A DNA stretch of 64,000 bases from Diplonema papillatum (Eukaryota > Euglenozoa > Diplonemea > Diplonemida > Diplonemidae). Shown here in pieces: positions 42,890 through 53,586 of the stretch. The DNA is taken from contig JAPJBO010000245.1 in NCBI GenBank assembly GCA_030068145.1, positions 124,001 to 188,000 of the forward strand. The letters run 5' to 3'. A program made the translations under genes and the position numbers. The notes under the pieces were generated by a model. It searched no databases. It was not told the origin of the DNA and was given only the letters and a program-made list of their open reading frames with translations. Numbering within the stretch: the stretch's first letter is position 1; every line of letters begins with the position of its first letter.

Positions 42890-43483
42890 CATAGCTGTCA
42901 GCCACAAGGTTACCACATTGTGGCCCCATTTAGCCACAAAGTAGCCACAAACCTTGTGGCTACCTTTGTGGCTAATTATGCAAAATTTTGGTATCACGGA
43001 AAACCGCGTGGAACTAACTTTTTCGGCCAGAAAATGCATCTGAAACACGTTTTCTGACGATTTTGACAGGGTTTTGGGCCAGAATACGGGTTAGTTGCTA
43101 CACCCTGGGCTCGGCATCCTGGTTGCGCACCCTGGGGTACCATTGGTAAACGGTTTACTAAACCGCTACTGCTACTATAGTAGTAGTAGGCATTATGCAC
43201 ACAGAATCATGCATAATTCAGGTTGGCAAGAGTGACAGACCCATTCTACTTGCAAAGCGCTTACCATTTCTGTCCTGAAACCCTCTGAGAGGGCCTCTCA
43301 ACCTGTCAAAATCATCAGAAATTGTGTTTTAGATGCATTTTCTGGCCAAAAAAACTAGTTTCACGTGGTTTTCCTGGGTATCAAAATTTTGCATAATTAG
43401 CCACAAAGGTAGCCACAAGGTTTGTGGCTACTTTGTGGCTCCCAATTAGCCACTAGTGGCTACCTTGTGGCTGACAGCTATGC
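42890..43483. mobile_element. TIR element with ends CATAGCTGTCAGCCACAAGG
   Basis: Left arm (42890-43080) and right arm (43300-43483) are inverted repeats of about 190 bp, with GCCACAAACCTTGTGGCTAC and GAAAATGCATCTGAAACACG in both. The ~220-bp centre shares GCATAATTCAGGT, TCCTGGTTGCGCAC and TTCTACTTG with the large inverted repeat at 40-41.5 kb, so the two families are related. The right flank reads TGCCCCACACTG, the terminus of the CAGTGTGGGG family. No coding capacity. Confidence 0.75.
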
Positions 43484-43806
43484 CCCACACTGCATGTACT
43501 ATCTTGATCAACTCTAAGAAAACCCGTACTATCTTGGGTATTGACTCAGCAAGGTACCGTCTTCGAATCAGTGAACGCAGCTGTTCTCGCGGTGAAACTT
43601 GAGGCAAATATCTCGGGGAAGCAAAAAAACGATTTCCGGCGGAGGAAGGTACTCTAAAATAATCTTCCAGAGAAGGAACTGATCGATTGAATTCAAATCC
43701 TTCCGGAGAAGGAATTGATCGATTGAATCAATTCCCGCATCGATGCATTTTTCTTCCGTTGGGCAGCAATTTCGCTAACAGCGGGAAACCCCGATGCTGC
43801 ACTGTT
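43484..43806. other. U6 upstream region
   Basis: 43549-43625 repeats the sequence at 41816-41885 (GGTACCGTCTTCGAATCAGT), a stray piece of the composite element. 43668-43730 has two copies of GAAGGAA(C/T)TGATCGATTGAAT. No TATA-like sequence is apparent about 30 bp before the U6 start. Confidence 0.5.
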
Positions 43807-43912
43807 GGAGCCCAGAAATGGGACATCCGCTAAAATTGGATCGATACAGAGAAGATTAGCATGGTCCCTGCGCAAGGATGACACGCATTAATCGAGAAAG
43901 TATCACCTTTTT
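43807..43912 (+). ncRNA. U6: U6 spliceosomal snRNA
   Basis: U6 is the catalytic-centre RNA of the spliceosome. Seen: a 5' stem-loop (GGAGCCCAGAAATGGGACAT), the invariant ACAGAGA box at 43846-43852 that pairs with the 5' splice site, the AGC triad at 43858-43860, then the internal stem-loop region CCCTGCGCAAGGATGACACG. The gene ends in a six-T Pol III terminator at 43908-43913. The 5' end is set by the start of the terminal stem and could be a few bases off. The sequence is closer to the general eukaryotic consensus than to a degenerate copy, so it is probably functional. Confidence 0.95.
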
Positions 43913-44015
43913 TCCGAATCGTTCGCTCCCTTCGGCAAGACCTTCACCACCGGAAGGCTTCGATCCACCAGATGATTTCGCACGGGCTCGAGAATTTTCT
44001 GGCGCTCGAAGTATC

Positions 44016-44088
44016 GGTCGTGTAGCTCAGTCGGTAGAGCATTGGTCCAATAAGCCAACGGTCCCAGGTTCGAGCCCTGTCACGACCA
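44016..44088 (+). tRNA. tRNA-Ile (anticodon AAU) with C33
   Basis: A complete 73-base cloverleaf: acceptor stem GGTCGTG/CACGACC fully paired, D-arm GCTC...GAGC, anticodon arm TTGGT/GCCAA with loop CCAATAA, T-arm around TTCGAGC, discriminator A, and TTTTT at 44090-44094 for Pol III termination. A box at 44023-44034, B box GGTTCGAGCCC at 44067-44077. The anticodon is AAT at 44049-44051 (isoleucine, A34 normally edited to inosine). Position 33, almost always U, is C, and the outer T-stem pair (49-65) is a C-T mismatch. It may be a variant, an edited tRNA or a recent pseudogene. Confidence 0.85.
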
Positions 44089-44094
44089 CTTTTT

Positions 44095-46845
44095 CGGTTC
44101 CGAGCAATCGGTTCCGAGCAATCGGTTCCGAGCAATCGGTTCCGAGCAATCGGTTCCGAGCAATCGGTTCCGAGCAATCGGTTCCGAGCAATCGGTTCCG
44201 AGCAATCGGTTCCGAGCAATCGGTTCCGAGCAATCGGTTCCGAGCAATCGGTTCCGAGCAATCGGTTCCGAGCAATCGGTTCCGAGCAATCGGTTCCGAG
44301 CAATCGGTTCCGAGCAATCGGTTCCGAGCAATCGGTTCCGAGCAATCGGTTCCGAGCAATCGGTTCCGAGCAATCGGTTCCGAGCAATCGGTTCCGAGCA
44401 ATCGGTTCCGAGCAATCGGTTCCGAGCAATCGGTTCCGAGCAATCGGTTCCGAGCAATCGGTTCCGAGCAATCGGTTCCGAGCAATCGGTTCCGAGCAAT
44501 CGGTTCCGAGCAATCGGTTCCGAGCAATCGGTTCCGAGCAATCGGTTCCGAGCAATCGGTTCCGAGCAATCGGTTCCGAGCAATCGGTTCCGAGCAATCG
44601 GTTCCGAGCAATCGGTTCCGAGCAATCGGTTCCGAGCAATCGGTTCCGAGCAATCGGTTCCGAGCAATCGGTTCCGAGCAATCGGTTCCGAGCAATCGGT
44701 TCCGAGCAATCGGTTCCGAGCAATCGGTTCCGAGCAATCGGTTCCGAGCAATCGGTTCCGAGCAATCGGTTCCGAGCAATCGGTTCCGAGCAATCGGTTC
44801 CGAGCAATCGGTTCCGAGCAATCGGTTCCGAGCAATCGGTTCCGAGCAATCGGTTCCGAGCAATCGGTTCCGAGCAATCGGTTCCGAGCAATCGGTTCCG
44901 AGCAATCGGTTCCGAGCAATCGGTTCCGAGCAATCGGTTCCGAGCAATCGGTTCCGAGCAATCGGTTCCGAGCAATCGGTTCCGAGCAATCGGTTCCGAG
45001 CAATCGGTTCCGAGCAATCGGTTCCGAGCAATCGGTTCCGAGCAATCGGTTCCGAGCAATCGGTTCCGAGCAATCGGTTCCGAGCAATCGGTTCCGAGCA
45101 ATCGGTTCCGAGCAATCGGTTCCGAGCAATCGGTTCCGAGCAATCGGTTCCGAGCAATCGGTTCCGAGCAATCGGTTCCGAGCAATCGGTTCCGAGCAAT
45201 CGGTTCCGAGCAATCGGTTCCGAGCAATCGGTTCCGAGCAATCGGTTCCGAGCAATCGGTTCCGAGCAATCGGTTCCGAGCAATCGGTTCCGAGCAATCG
45301 GTTCCGAGCAATCGGTTCCGAGCAATCGGTTCCGAGCAATCGGTTCCGAGCAATCGGTTCCGAGCAATCGGTTCCGAGCAATCGGTTCCGAGCAATCGGT
45401 TCCGAGCAATCGGTTCCGAGCAATCGGTTCCGAGCAATCGGTTCCGAGCAATCGGTTCCGAGCAATCGGTTCCGAGCAATCGGTTCCGAGCAATCGGTTC
45501 CGAGCAATCGGTTCCGAGCAATCGGTTCCGAGCAATCGGTTCCGAGCAATCGGTTCCGAGCAATCGGTTCCGAGCAATCGGTTCCGAGCAATCGGTTCCG
45601 AGCAATCGGTTCCGAGCAATCGGTTCCGAGCAATCGGTTCCGAGCAATCGGTTCCGAGCAATCGGTTCCGAGCAATCGGTTCCGAGCAATCGGTTCCGAG
45701 CAATCGGTTCCGAGCAATCGGTTCCGAGCAATCGGTTCCGAGCAATCGGTTCCGAGCAATCGGTTCCGAGCAATCGGTTCCGAGCAATCGGTTCCGAGCA
45801 ATCGGTTCCGAGCAATCGGTTCCGAGCAATCGGTTCCGAGCAATCGGTTCCGAGCAATCGGTTCCGAGCAATCGGTTCCGAGCAATCGGTTCCGAGCAAT
45901 CGGTTCCGAGCAATCGGTTCCGAGCAATCGGTTCCGAGCAATCGGTTCCGAGCAATCGGTTCCGAGCAATCGGTTCCGAGCAATCGGTTCCGAGCAATCG
46001 GTTCCGAGCAATCGGTTCCGAGCAATCGGTTCCGAGCAATCGGTTCCGAGCAATCGGTTCCGAGCCATCGGTTCCGAGCCATCGGTTCCGAGCCATCGGT
46101 TCCGAGCCATCGGTTCCGAGCCATCGGTTCCGAGCCATCGGTTCCGAGCCATCGGTTCCGAGCCATCGGTTCCGAGCCATCGGTTCCGAGCCATCGGTTC
46201 CGAGCCATCGGTTCCGAGCCATCGGTTCCGAGCCATCGGTTCCGAGCCATCGGTTCCGAGCCATCGGTTCCGAGCCATCGGTTCCGAGCCATCGGTTCCG
46301 AGCCATCGGTTCCGAGCCATCGGTTCCGAGCCATCGGTTCCGAGCCATCGGTTCCGAGCCATCGGTTCCGAGCCATCGGTTCCGAGCCATCGGTTCCGAG
46401 CCATCGGTTCCGAGCCATCGGTTCCGAGCCATCGGTTCCGAGCCATCGGTTCCGAGCCATCGGTTCCGAGCCATCGGTTCCGAGCCATCGGTTCCGAGCA
46501 ATCGGTTCCGAGCCATCGGTTCCGAGCAATCGGTTCCGAGCAATCGGTTCCGAGCAATCGGTTCCGAGCAATCGGTTCCGAGCAATCGGTTCCGAGCAAT
46601 CGGTTCCGAGCAATCGGTTCCGAGCAATCGGTTCCGAGCAATCGGTTCCGAGCAATCGGTTCCGAGCCATCGGTTCCGAGCCATCGGTTCCGAGCCATCG
46701 GTTCCGAGCCATCGGTTCCGAGCCATCGGTTCCGAGCCATCGGTTCCGAGCCATCGGTTCCGAGCCATCGGTTCCGAGCCATCGGTTCCGAGCCATCGGT
46801 TCCGAGCCAGTTCCGAGCCATCGGTTCCGAGCCATCGGTTCCGGC
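44095..46845. repeat. 14-bp satellite array 2 (CGGTTCCGAGCAAT)n, about 196 copies
   Basis: Begins immediately after the tRNA terminator and keeps an exact 14-bp period to about 46845. Two variants form blocks: GAGCAATC from the start to about 46063, GAGCCATC from 46064 to 46497, a short mixed zone, GAGCAATC to about 46665 and GAGCCATC to the end. One unit is shortened at 46807. All frames on both strands that lack stops are artefacts of the unit. Confidence 0.98.
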
Positions 46846-49800
46846 TGTCGCGCGTTCGTCCTTCACCGAACTTCACGTGCGAAGAGCCGGCGATGCAGAT
46901 TAGATTGCAGTGTAGTAACGCCAAATTATTTAGTTTGGTAGCCCAAAAACTACATCGCCCGACAAGTCGGAAAACATTCGATCGGGCAGGGAGAATTGGA
47001 TCAACTCCAAGAATTAGGGTTCGTGGTTGCAAGAATTAGGTTCGGAGGCGTAGACTCCAAGCCGCCAGAGGCTGAGCTGCATTTCGCTTTGGTGGTCGCG
47101 TGTCAGTTCTGAAAGCTGGTCTGCATGCAGAACGAAGGGGAGAGAATCAAAGGGATAAGCCTCGTCACACAAAGGGTATGCATCATGTTCCTCGCTTCGA
47201 AAACAGTCTGACTTTCTTTTTCCTGTGTTGCATTGCTTGTCATTCCTCTCTCTCGGACTTACAAGGTGGACAGCTCTATTTACAGACAAGTGGAAAGGCC
47301 TCGTCCTTTTCTTTTTCGCCGTTGCGAAGCCAAGTCTTTTTCGGCTGTTTGACTCAAACTTTGAGCTGAAGTGACACCATAGTTAGGAACATAGATGGAC
47401 GGCAGCTCCGAGCTGGACCCAACCCGGGAAACCCTCACAAGAACCGCCAACGCAGGTCGACAATTGACTTTGGTATTTATAAAGTGACGGCAAAGTCAAT
47501 AGTAAATGGCGGAGCTTTGGAGGGAATGGACCGTACAAACGCGAGTTCCCATTTTCATCCCAACTCGACTGCGCTGAGCACGAGCCTGTCGGGACCCCAA
47601 GGCCTCAGGTAGAGAGCGCACACTTTCCCTGCGGGGTTTATAATCGGGAGTTTATAATCGGATCCTACGCTACGCCAGGGACTCCAGTTCCAGGGGGTGC
47701 CTTTCCCGCCCCCATCAAAAAAATAAGAAAGCGAACAAGTACAAATACACCGCTGCAGGCGGCACGAGCAGCAGACAACAGATCGGTGTCAGGGCGAGTA
47801 GCTGGGAAGGGAGCAACCCGAGATCCGAATCGTGGCGCCCGCTGCGGCTGAGGCCAGGGGTTGACCGACTTGAATCCTCGTACGGTGTACAACCAGCGGG
47901 GGAAGTTGACATGTGTTGCATGCCTGGATACGGCCCCCCGGTCGGTGACAAAAAAACGAACCAAGAAAAGCAGGCGCAGCTATGCCGTGTTGGTTGCGAA
48001 AGAGCGTGCCGTCTATTCCGCACTGGTGTGCGGTAATCGTAATATGTGGCGAAGAGGGGGAAAATGTTTCTTTGGGTTTGAAGAGCGCGTGGTGCTTGCA
48101 CCACTGGGGGGGAAAATCTTAGTTTCGTGTTCAGGGGGGAGGGGGCATTAGCAAGGGACGAAGAAAATGTTCCGTACAAATTTTCACTTTTTGCGGTCAT
48201 GGTGCTGTCATGAGCTGTTACAACAGAAGGTGAGGGAAACCAAACGATCAGTTGCCATAACTCCCACGTAGGTTGAGTTCGGAGGAGGTGAAGCGTAACA
48301 GCCCACGCAGCTCGACTCGAACCTACAGGCAGGCGAGCTGCACACCTTTCGGAGCGCTGCCTTTTCTGCAGGTTGAAAGGATCGGTTGTTAGAGTCACCG
48401 GTTAGACCGGGAGACAAGTGCTGAGGGGAAGCAGAGCAGAAAGGGGGCTTTCGTTTCGTTTGCTGCGTCGTCTGCACCCGCCCGCAAACCCGGGTATGGG
48501 TCCATATACTTCCAACTCCCTGGCATCCTCACAATGGGGATGCTTCCTGACGCAAAACGTGTGGGCGCTACATTTGGGTGTGCGTGCCAGGCAGCCAGCA
48601 AAGGCAGGGGCGCTGTGCCGGATGCAAACTAATGGAAAGAACAAGGGGGGATTGCAAGGGGAGGGCGGGGGCTATACAAGGCAATTCCTTAAGGAAAACA
48701 TCAGAAAACCCAAGCGGGGCGTCACCAGATATCCAAAACTCGAAACCTACCACTCAGGTGCTCATAAGATGCTCCGAAACGGCGGAAAAAGTGGTCAGAC
48801 GCTCGTCTAGGCTGAAATAATGGCTGCAGAATGCGAAAACAAGGCCTAATCACCCCCACAAGCCAATTCCTAGGCAATTCCTTACAGTGCCTACAGAAAA
48901 CGGAAGATTAAGCTCAGTTGGACGCTTGCACCTGAAAGGTGGTCCGCGCGCGAGGGAAGATCAACTTGGTTTTTCTCAAAACAGAACGAACCAGAAAACC
49001 GACCTGCGGCCACGGGGGGATTGCAGCCGTGCGGCGGATGGCTTGTTACGGTGAAACTGTGAAACTCCTTGGTTCGGTGCTAGTGGATTCCGCAAAGCAA
49101 AACCTTTCTGCGAAAACGGGAATTTCCAGCGAACTTTAACTCTAAAACCCACCGAGCTGATGTTCGCACGTCAACTTGACGGTCAAGGATCACTGTCCAA
49201 ATGCCGCCCCAGGTATCCCTTGCCCAGCCAAAAAACTAGTATGGCGCTTTCTTTTGTTTGTGCGCACTAGCGGTTCATGTAGTACGCTGCCGACTACCAA
49301 TTCTTAGTACCAACAATGCATTGTCAACACAAAAAAACTCCTTCCTCTGTTCATCTGGGCCCACTGGGGTTAAAGGGCTGACCGAAGAGATAACGGACTC
49401 GCGAAAATGGCAAGGAAAGTACTCGGAAGTGGCGGCCCTTCGCTCTGCTCACGTCGGTCCCGCTTTGTGTTAAATTTAGGTGTTGCGTGTGGTTTTCCGG
49501 CTCCTGCAAAACAGTGCTGTTGTGTTTCCGGCGAAATTCGCCTAGCCAGTTGGTCCTGTTGCCTTTGTTCTGTGTGAGTCGCATCGCGTCGGGGCAACTT
49601 TGGCACCCGCACGGTCTCCTGTCCTGCTTTGCGGGTGCGACTTGACCACTTCGAGCAAGTATATCCAGCAAAGCAGGTGCCTGTTCCAAAATGAAAGGTC
49701 GGGGGATTGCTTACAAGGGAGGGGGGCAGGGAGAACGTGACTGAATCGTGTCCATTCGGTCGGGCGCAGTAGGCGGGCCACGTTCAGTACACGGGGGGAT

Positions 49801-50190
49801 TGCAAGAACGTGTTTGGAATGGACACGTGCTCAACACCGTCCGGGTCCCGTCTGCCGCCGTCGGACACGTCAGGCGGACCGTCATCAGCGCGGAACCGGA
49901 GTGTCAGCAGACAGGACAGCGGTGCGAGGCTGGTTTGTCAAGCGGCTGTTCGTCGCTCGTATTTCACCCCGTTTCATTTTGCAATTGACTCACTGTAGCA
50001 ACTAGTAACTCTTGTCTTGATGAACACCAGTCTCCCTCATTTGCCAGCTGATTTGATTTCATTTCATGCGTGGGGGGCTTGACCATCGCATGAAATCACA
50101 TCGCATCAGGAGGTAGTGATCGGACGTCGGATCCTTCCGTCGCTCCCGGAGCGCTAAAACTTCCCACAGCCAGGACGACCTACGCGCTAC
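46846..50190. other. Intergenic spacer, no gene recognised
   Basis: 47006-47043 carries two degenerate copies of the satellite-1 unit (CCAAGAATTAGGGTTC, GCAAGAATTAGGTTCG). Also present: the GAAGAGCGCGTGGTGC fragment at 48060-48110, a SINE-like fragment at 48112-48136 and an inverted GAGTTAAAGTTCGC fragment at 49130-49148. Short direct duplication TTTATAATCGG occurs at 47638-47660. Frames in 48.2-50.0 kb are short and unrecognised. Confidence 0.5.
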
Positions 50191-50200
50191 TCGGCCACGT

Positions 50201-52159
50201 TCAGTACAAGGGGGGGAGGGAGAAGGTGCTGGGGAGGATGACGACCGACTGCGGGCGGTGCGTGTGGACCCAGCCGATCCAGATGTCGCGGGTCTCGGTC
50301 GAGTCGAAGACGACGACGATGCGCGGCTCGTTGTACGGGACGACGAACATGGCCTGGTCGGGGTAGTCGGTGCCGCCGTTCTCCTCGGCGCCGCACCGCT
50401 CGATGTCCTCGAGCGGGATCTCTAGCGGGTCGGCTTCGCCCTCGATGGACACCTCGAGGATCCAGTCGCGCCCGAGCTTCGCGCGCACGGTCGCGCGCTT
50501 GTAGCTGTAGTGCGGGATCGACGTGTGGCTCTGCAGCATGCAGTTGCACCGCTCGGGCGCCGCGGCCCCGGCGCCGCCGCCGCGGCCGGGCGACGGGTAC
50601 AGCACGTCGGACAGGTGCCCCGCCGCGGGCGAAGCAGACCGCGTCGGCGACCGACCCCTCGGCGACGTCGTCCGCATCGACGTCCGGAAGCTCGCCTGCG
50701 GCGACGTCAGCCGCGGCGGCGCCGGGAACCCGGCCGGCGCCGGGAACACGGCGGAGCCGCCGGGGGGGCTCGCCCACGTGGGCGAGTGCAGGGCGGCGAC
50801 GCTGACGGGGCTCCTCGACCGCGGGCTCGGCCACTCCTTGTCGGCGATCCCGCCGTTGCTCCCGCGGTGCCGGCGCGACGGCGGGTGGATGTGGCTGTTG
50901 AGGTTCGGGCGGCCCCCGCGCGGATTCGCCGACGCCCACGACAGAAACGCCTCGCCCTCCGACGACGCGCTGTCGTAGCGCTGCGGGGGTTGGTCGTGGC
51001 TCAGGTTCTTCGACCAGATCGGATACGGCTCGTCGTGCCCGTCCGCGTGGTACCGCACCTTCCCCGGCGACGGCGGCCGTGAGCCGCTCCTCCCGTCGTA
51101 GCCCGGCTCCATCGACGGCGGGTAGTACTGCGACTCCCTCGGGTTCGTCGCGAACGGGAACCGACTGTGCTGCGTGAACGGCCGATTCGACCAGCACACC
51201 GGGTACGCCTGCGCGCCGGCAGTCGACCGCATGCCGTTGTGCACGAACTCGAGCACCGGCGAGACGTAGCCGTAGTCGCGGTCGGACAGCCGGTGGAGCG
51301 CCTCGACGAGCTCGCCCGGGCGGCCGTTGCTGCAGGGCGCCATGAGCACGAGCGGGTGCCGCGGCTTGTCCTGCTTGCTCGGTTGGTACGGCGGCGCGCA
51401 GGCCCCCGGGGCGAGGGAGAACGGGAGGGACCACACGGCGCGCGTCGACGGGACGTCGTACACGATCGCGATGCGGGCGTCGGTCAGCACGGAGACCTCG
51501 TCGGTGATGTCCGAGGCGAGCACGGGCCCAGCGAAGTCGTAGTCGCAGGGCTTGAAGCCGCCGTCGCACGCCTCGGCGCACACGACGATGAGCACCTCGA
51601 CCTCCTTCTTCAGCGACGACGTCAGCCAGCGGAGCCCGGCGAGTATAGAGGCGCGGGTGGGCTTCTCCGCTGACTTCTCGGAGAGCAGCCGGATCGACGA
51701 CGCGCCCATGCTCCGCGCCACGTTCACCGCCGACTCGGCGGCGTTGCCGTTCGCTCGGTCGCTCTCGACGACGACGACGAGCGCCGGGCGCTCGACGCCG
51801 GACGGCGGGTTGCCGTTGCCGCTGAGGACGACGCTGGCGAGGTCGTTGCCGCGGAAGCTGTTGAACGTGGTGATCTCGCGGTGGTCGGTCGTCGAGTAGT
51901 CGGCCCGGTCCTTCGACCCGCGCCGGGGCCCGGTGAACAGCCGGTACATCACGTACCCGCACAGCAGCAGCACGCAGAACGTCAGCACGACGCCCACCGC
52001 CAGCGGCGCGTAGTCGGGCACGTCGTCGATCTCCATAGGCGTCGGGGCAAACGTCGAATTATCGGGCACGAGCGTGTCCGGAGCCATCGACGGCTCCGAC
52101 GTGGGCGCCGCCGTGGGCGCCGTCGTGGGCGGGGCATCCGTGAGTGGCGGAGCCGCCAT
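50201..52159 (-). CDS. Membrane-anchored pseudo-metacaspase with PH-like C-terminus
   Basis: Start ATG at 52159; 652 residues. Residues 1-48 are Thr/Pro/Ala-rich, then one membrane helix (APLAVGVVLTFCVLLLCGYV) and a basic stop-transfer stretch. Residues ~115-260 follow the metacaspase p20 fold: PTRASILAGLRWL matches PTRANMIRAMQWL of yeast Mca1, and IAIVYD...SLPF matches the LTALFDSCHSG...LPY strand. The two catalytic sites are changed: the GHG histidine region reads CAEACDGG and DSCHSG reads DVPSTR, so neither histidine nor cysteine remains. A long Pro/Ser/Arg-rich linker follows. The last ~90 residues (WILEVSIEGEADPLEIPLED to RDIWIGWVHTH) resemble a PH domain. Likely a non-catalytic scaffold or regulator at a membrane. 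Confidence 0.7.
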   Translation of the reverse strand: MAAPPLTDAPPTTAPTAAPTSEPSMAPDTLVPDNSTFAPTPMEIDDVPDYAPLAVGVVLTFCVLLLCGYVMYRLFTGPRRGSKDRADYSTTDHREITTFNSFRGNDLASVVLSGNGNPPSGVERPALVVVVESDRANGNAAESAVNVARSMGASSIRLLSEKSAEKPTRASILAGLRWLTSSLKKEVEVLIVVCAEACDGGFKPCDYDFAGPVLASDITDEVSVLTDARIAIVYDVPSTRAVWSLPFSLAPGACAPPYQPSKQDKPRHPLVLMAPCSNGRPGELVEALHRLSDRDYGYVSPVLEFVHNGMRSTAGAQAYPVCWSNRPFTQHSRFPFATNPRESQYYPPSMEPGYDGRSGSRPPSPGKVRYHADGHDEPYPIWSKNLSHDQPPQRYDSASSEGEAFLSWASANPRGGRPNLNSHIHPPSRRHRGSNGGIADKEWPSPRSRSPVSVAALHSPTWASPPGGSAVFPAPAGFPAPPRLTSPQASFRTSMRTTSPRGRSPTRSASPAAGHLSDVLYPSPGRGGGAGAAAPERCNCMLQSHTSIPHYSYKRATVRAKLGRDWILEVSIEGEADPLEIPLEDIERCGAEENGGTDYPDQAMFVVPYNEPRIVVVFDSTETRDIWIGWVHTHRPQSVVILPSTFSLPPLY

Positions 52160-53056
52160 GTTGCCTGCCTACACTGGTGGTCTCGGGGGACGGTCCCTTC
52201 GGGGAGGGGGAGGGTGGGTTTTCGGGTCTTTCGCTTCTTCTTCTTTCCTCACGGCGTGGCAAACGTGACGGACTGGCCCGCCCCTTGGTGGGAGGTTGTT
52301 AGGTCCTGCAGGTGGGTCTTTGCGATGGATTTTGTTTGCTGTGGACGTTCAGCTTCGTCCGGGCTCGTGGTGATCGGTGGGCCCCTTGTTGTTCTTTTCG
52401 GAGCACGAAGAATGAATGCAATGCTCTCTGCATCAATCTACTATAGTAGGCTTGACACGATACAGTCTAACTATGGGAAGGTCTCATTCGTCAGATTTGT
52501 CTCGGTCCAGTCGGGTTTGAGTGACAAGAAACCTGGTCATATGCTTGTTTCAAGGCTTAAGCCACGCAAGTCTCAAGAGTTTCATGGGGTCGGCGGACGG
52601 CTCATTAAATCGGTGGCAATCTACGCGGGGAAGGTTCCTTTTGAGCTCGATTCAACTTGGGGTCGGTTCTTACGACAGCGCTTTTGGGCACACGGTGGGC
52701 ATTTCCCACACTCTGACCTGCGTGAAAGCAGCAGGCACGATGCAGTGACACGACCCCCCATGGATCTTGTTCGTTTTCTCTACCCGAGCCTACAAGCCGC
52801 CAACTGTCGAACGCGACAGTTTCATCTTTCGTCTCCTCCGCCGGCCACTCAACCGCGGCCACGTTCTTCCACTTCGCAGTAGAAAGATCAATGTCGTCGC
52901 GATGAACGGCAGGAATTTTCACCTACGTCTCCTTTTGTTGGTGCGCACTTCCTTCAAACCTGTTTTTGTTCATCTAGCGGGAGTGAGGATAGTACGCTGC
53001 CATCGATCTGTATTTGTTCTTGACAAATTGCATTTGTTAGACACAAAAACTTAGTT
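52160..53056. other. Spacer upstream of the pseudo-metacaspase gene
   Basis: No gene, RNA or repeat recognised beyond the 5' flank of the minus-strand gene. Confidence 0.45.
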
Positions 53057-53118
53057 CAGTGTCGGGCAGCATCTGCCTCTCATGCACCACTGATGCTAGC
53101 AGCAAGATTTCTTCGCGA
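53057..53118 (+). repeat. SINE-like element fragment
   Basis: TCAGTG...GGCAGCATCTGCCTCTCATG then GATGCTAGCAGCAAG; same family as 7597-7692. Confidence 0.55.
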
Positions 53119-53217
53119 AGCTTTCAACATTGCATGTCGTCGCCGCCTCTGTGCTGATAACCGCCTTCGGGTGCGAGTGATATGGTTTGGACAACCTCAG
53201 ACAGCTGTCCGCTGCTT

Positions 53218-53327
53218 GGTTGCTGTTCCACGAGACGTCACCTGGTGTGGCACTCGGTTGTGACACCTATCAAGATAGGTGTCACAACCGAGTGCCACAC
53301 CAGGTGACGTCTCGTGGAACAGCAACC
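53218..53327. repeat. Perfect palindrome with 54-bp arms and 2-bp spacer
   Basis: 53218-53271 and 53274-53327 are exact inverse complements (arm begins GGTTGCTGTTCCACGAGACG and ends GACACCTATC), separated by AA. No mismatch is seen. Such an arrangement is prone to cruciform extrusion, hairpin formation and deletion. There is no T-run or gene next to it. Confidence 0.95.
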
Positions 53328-53586
53328 TTCTCGGCGTGTGGCCGGCCCAGCACGTACTTGGCCAGTCCGTGCCCGCATCTCCGTGCCCGTTTTTCGCGGT
53401 GGGGACCTCAGAAAATAAAGGAGGAAGAATCGCAAAAGAATACTTGCAGGAATCCGTCCCTGCGCTGAGCTTGTGCCGAGAGAGCACGCGCGCGGCGGGC
53501 GTCGTGATCACTACACATTCCGCATGGGCGCGAGGACAGCAGATGGACCACCAACGAGGAGGAACGGCGTGCCTGCATGCAGCTTG
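53328..53586. other. Spacer, no feature recognised
   Basis: No gene or repeat supported. Confidence 0.4.

Noticed and set aside
43878..47039. Open frames of 900-1050 codons on both strands through satellite 2
   Set aside because: A 14-bp unit without stops in the relevant phases leaves frames open indefinitely; the products are pure 14-residue repeats, and four frames are open at once. The frames also run through U6 and the tRNA.
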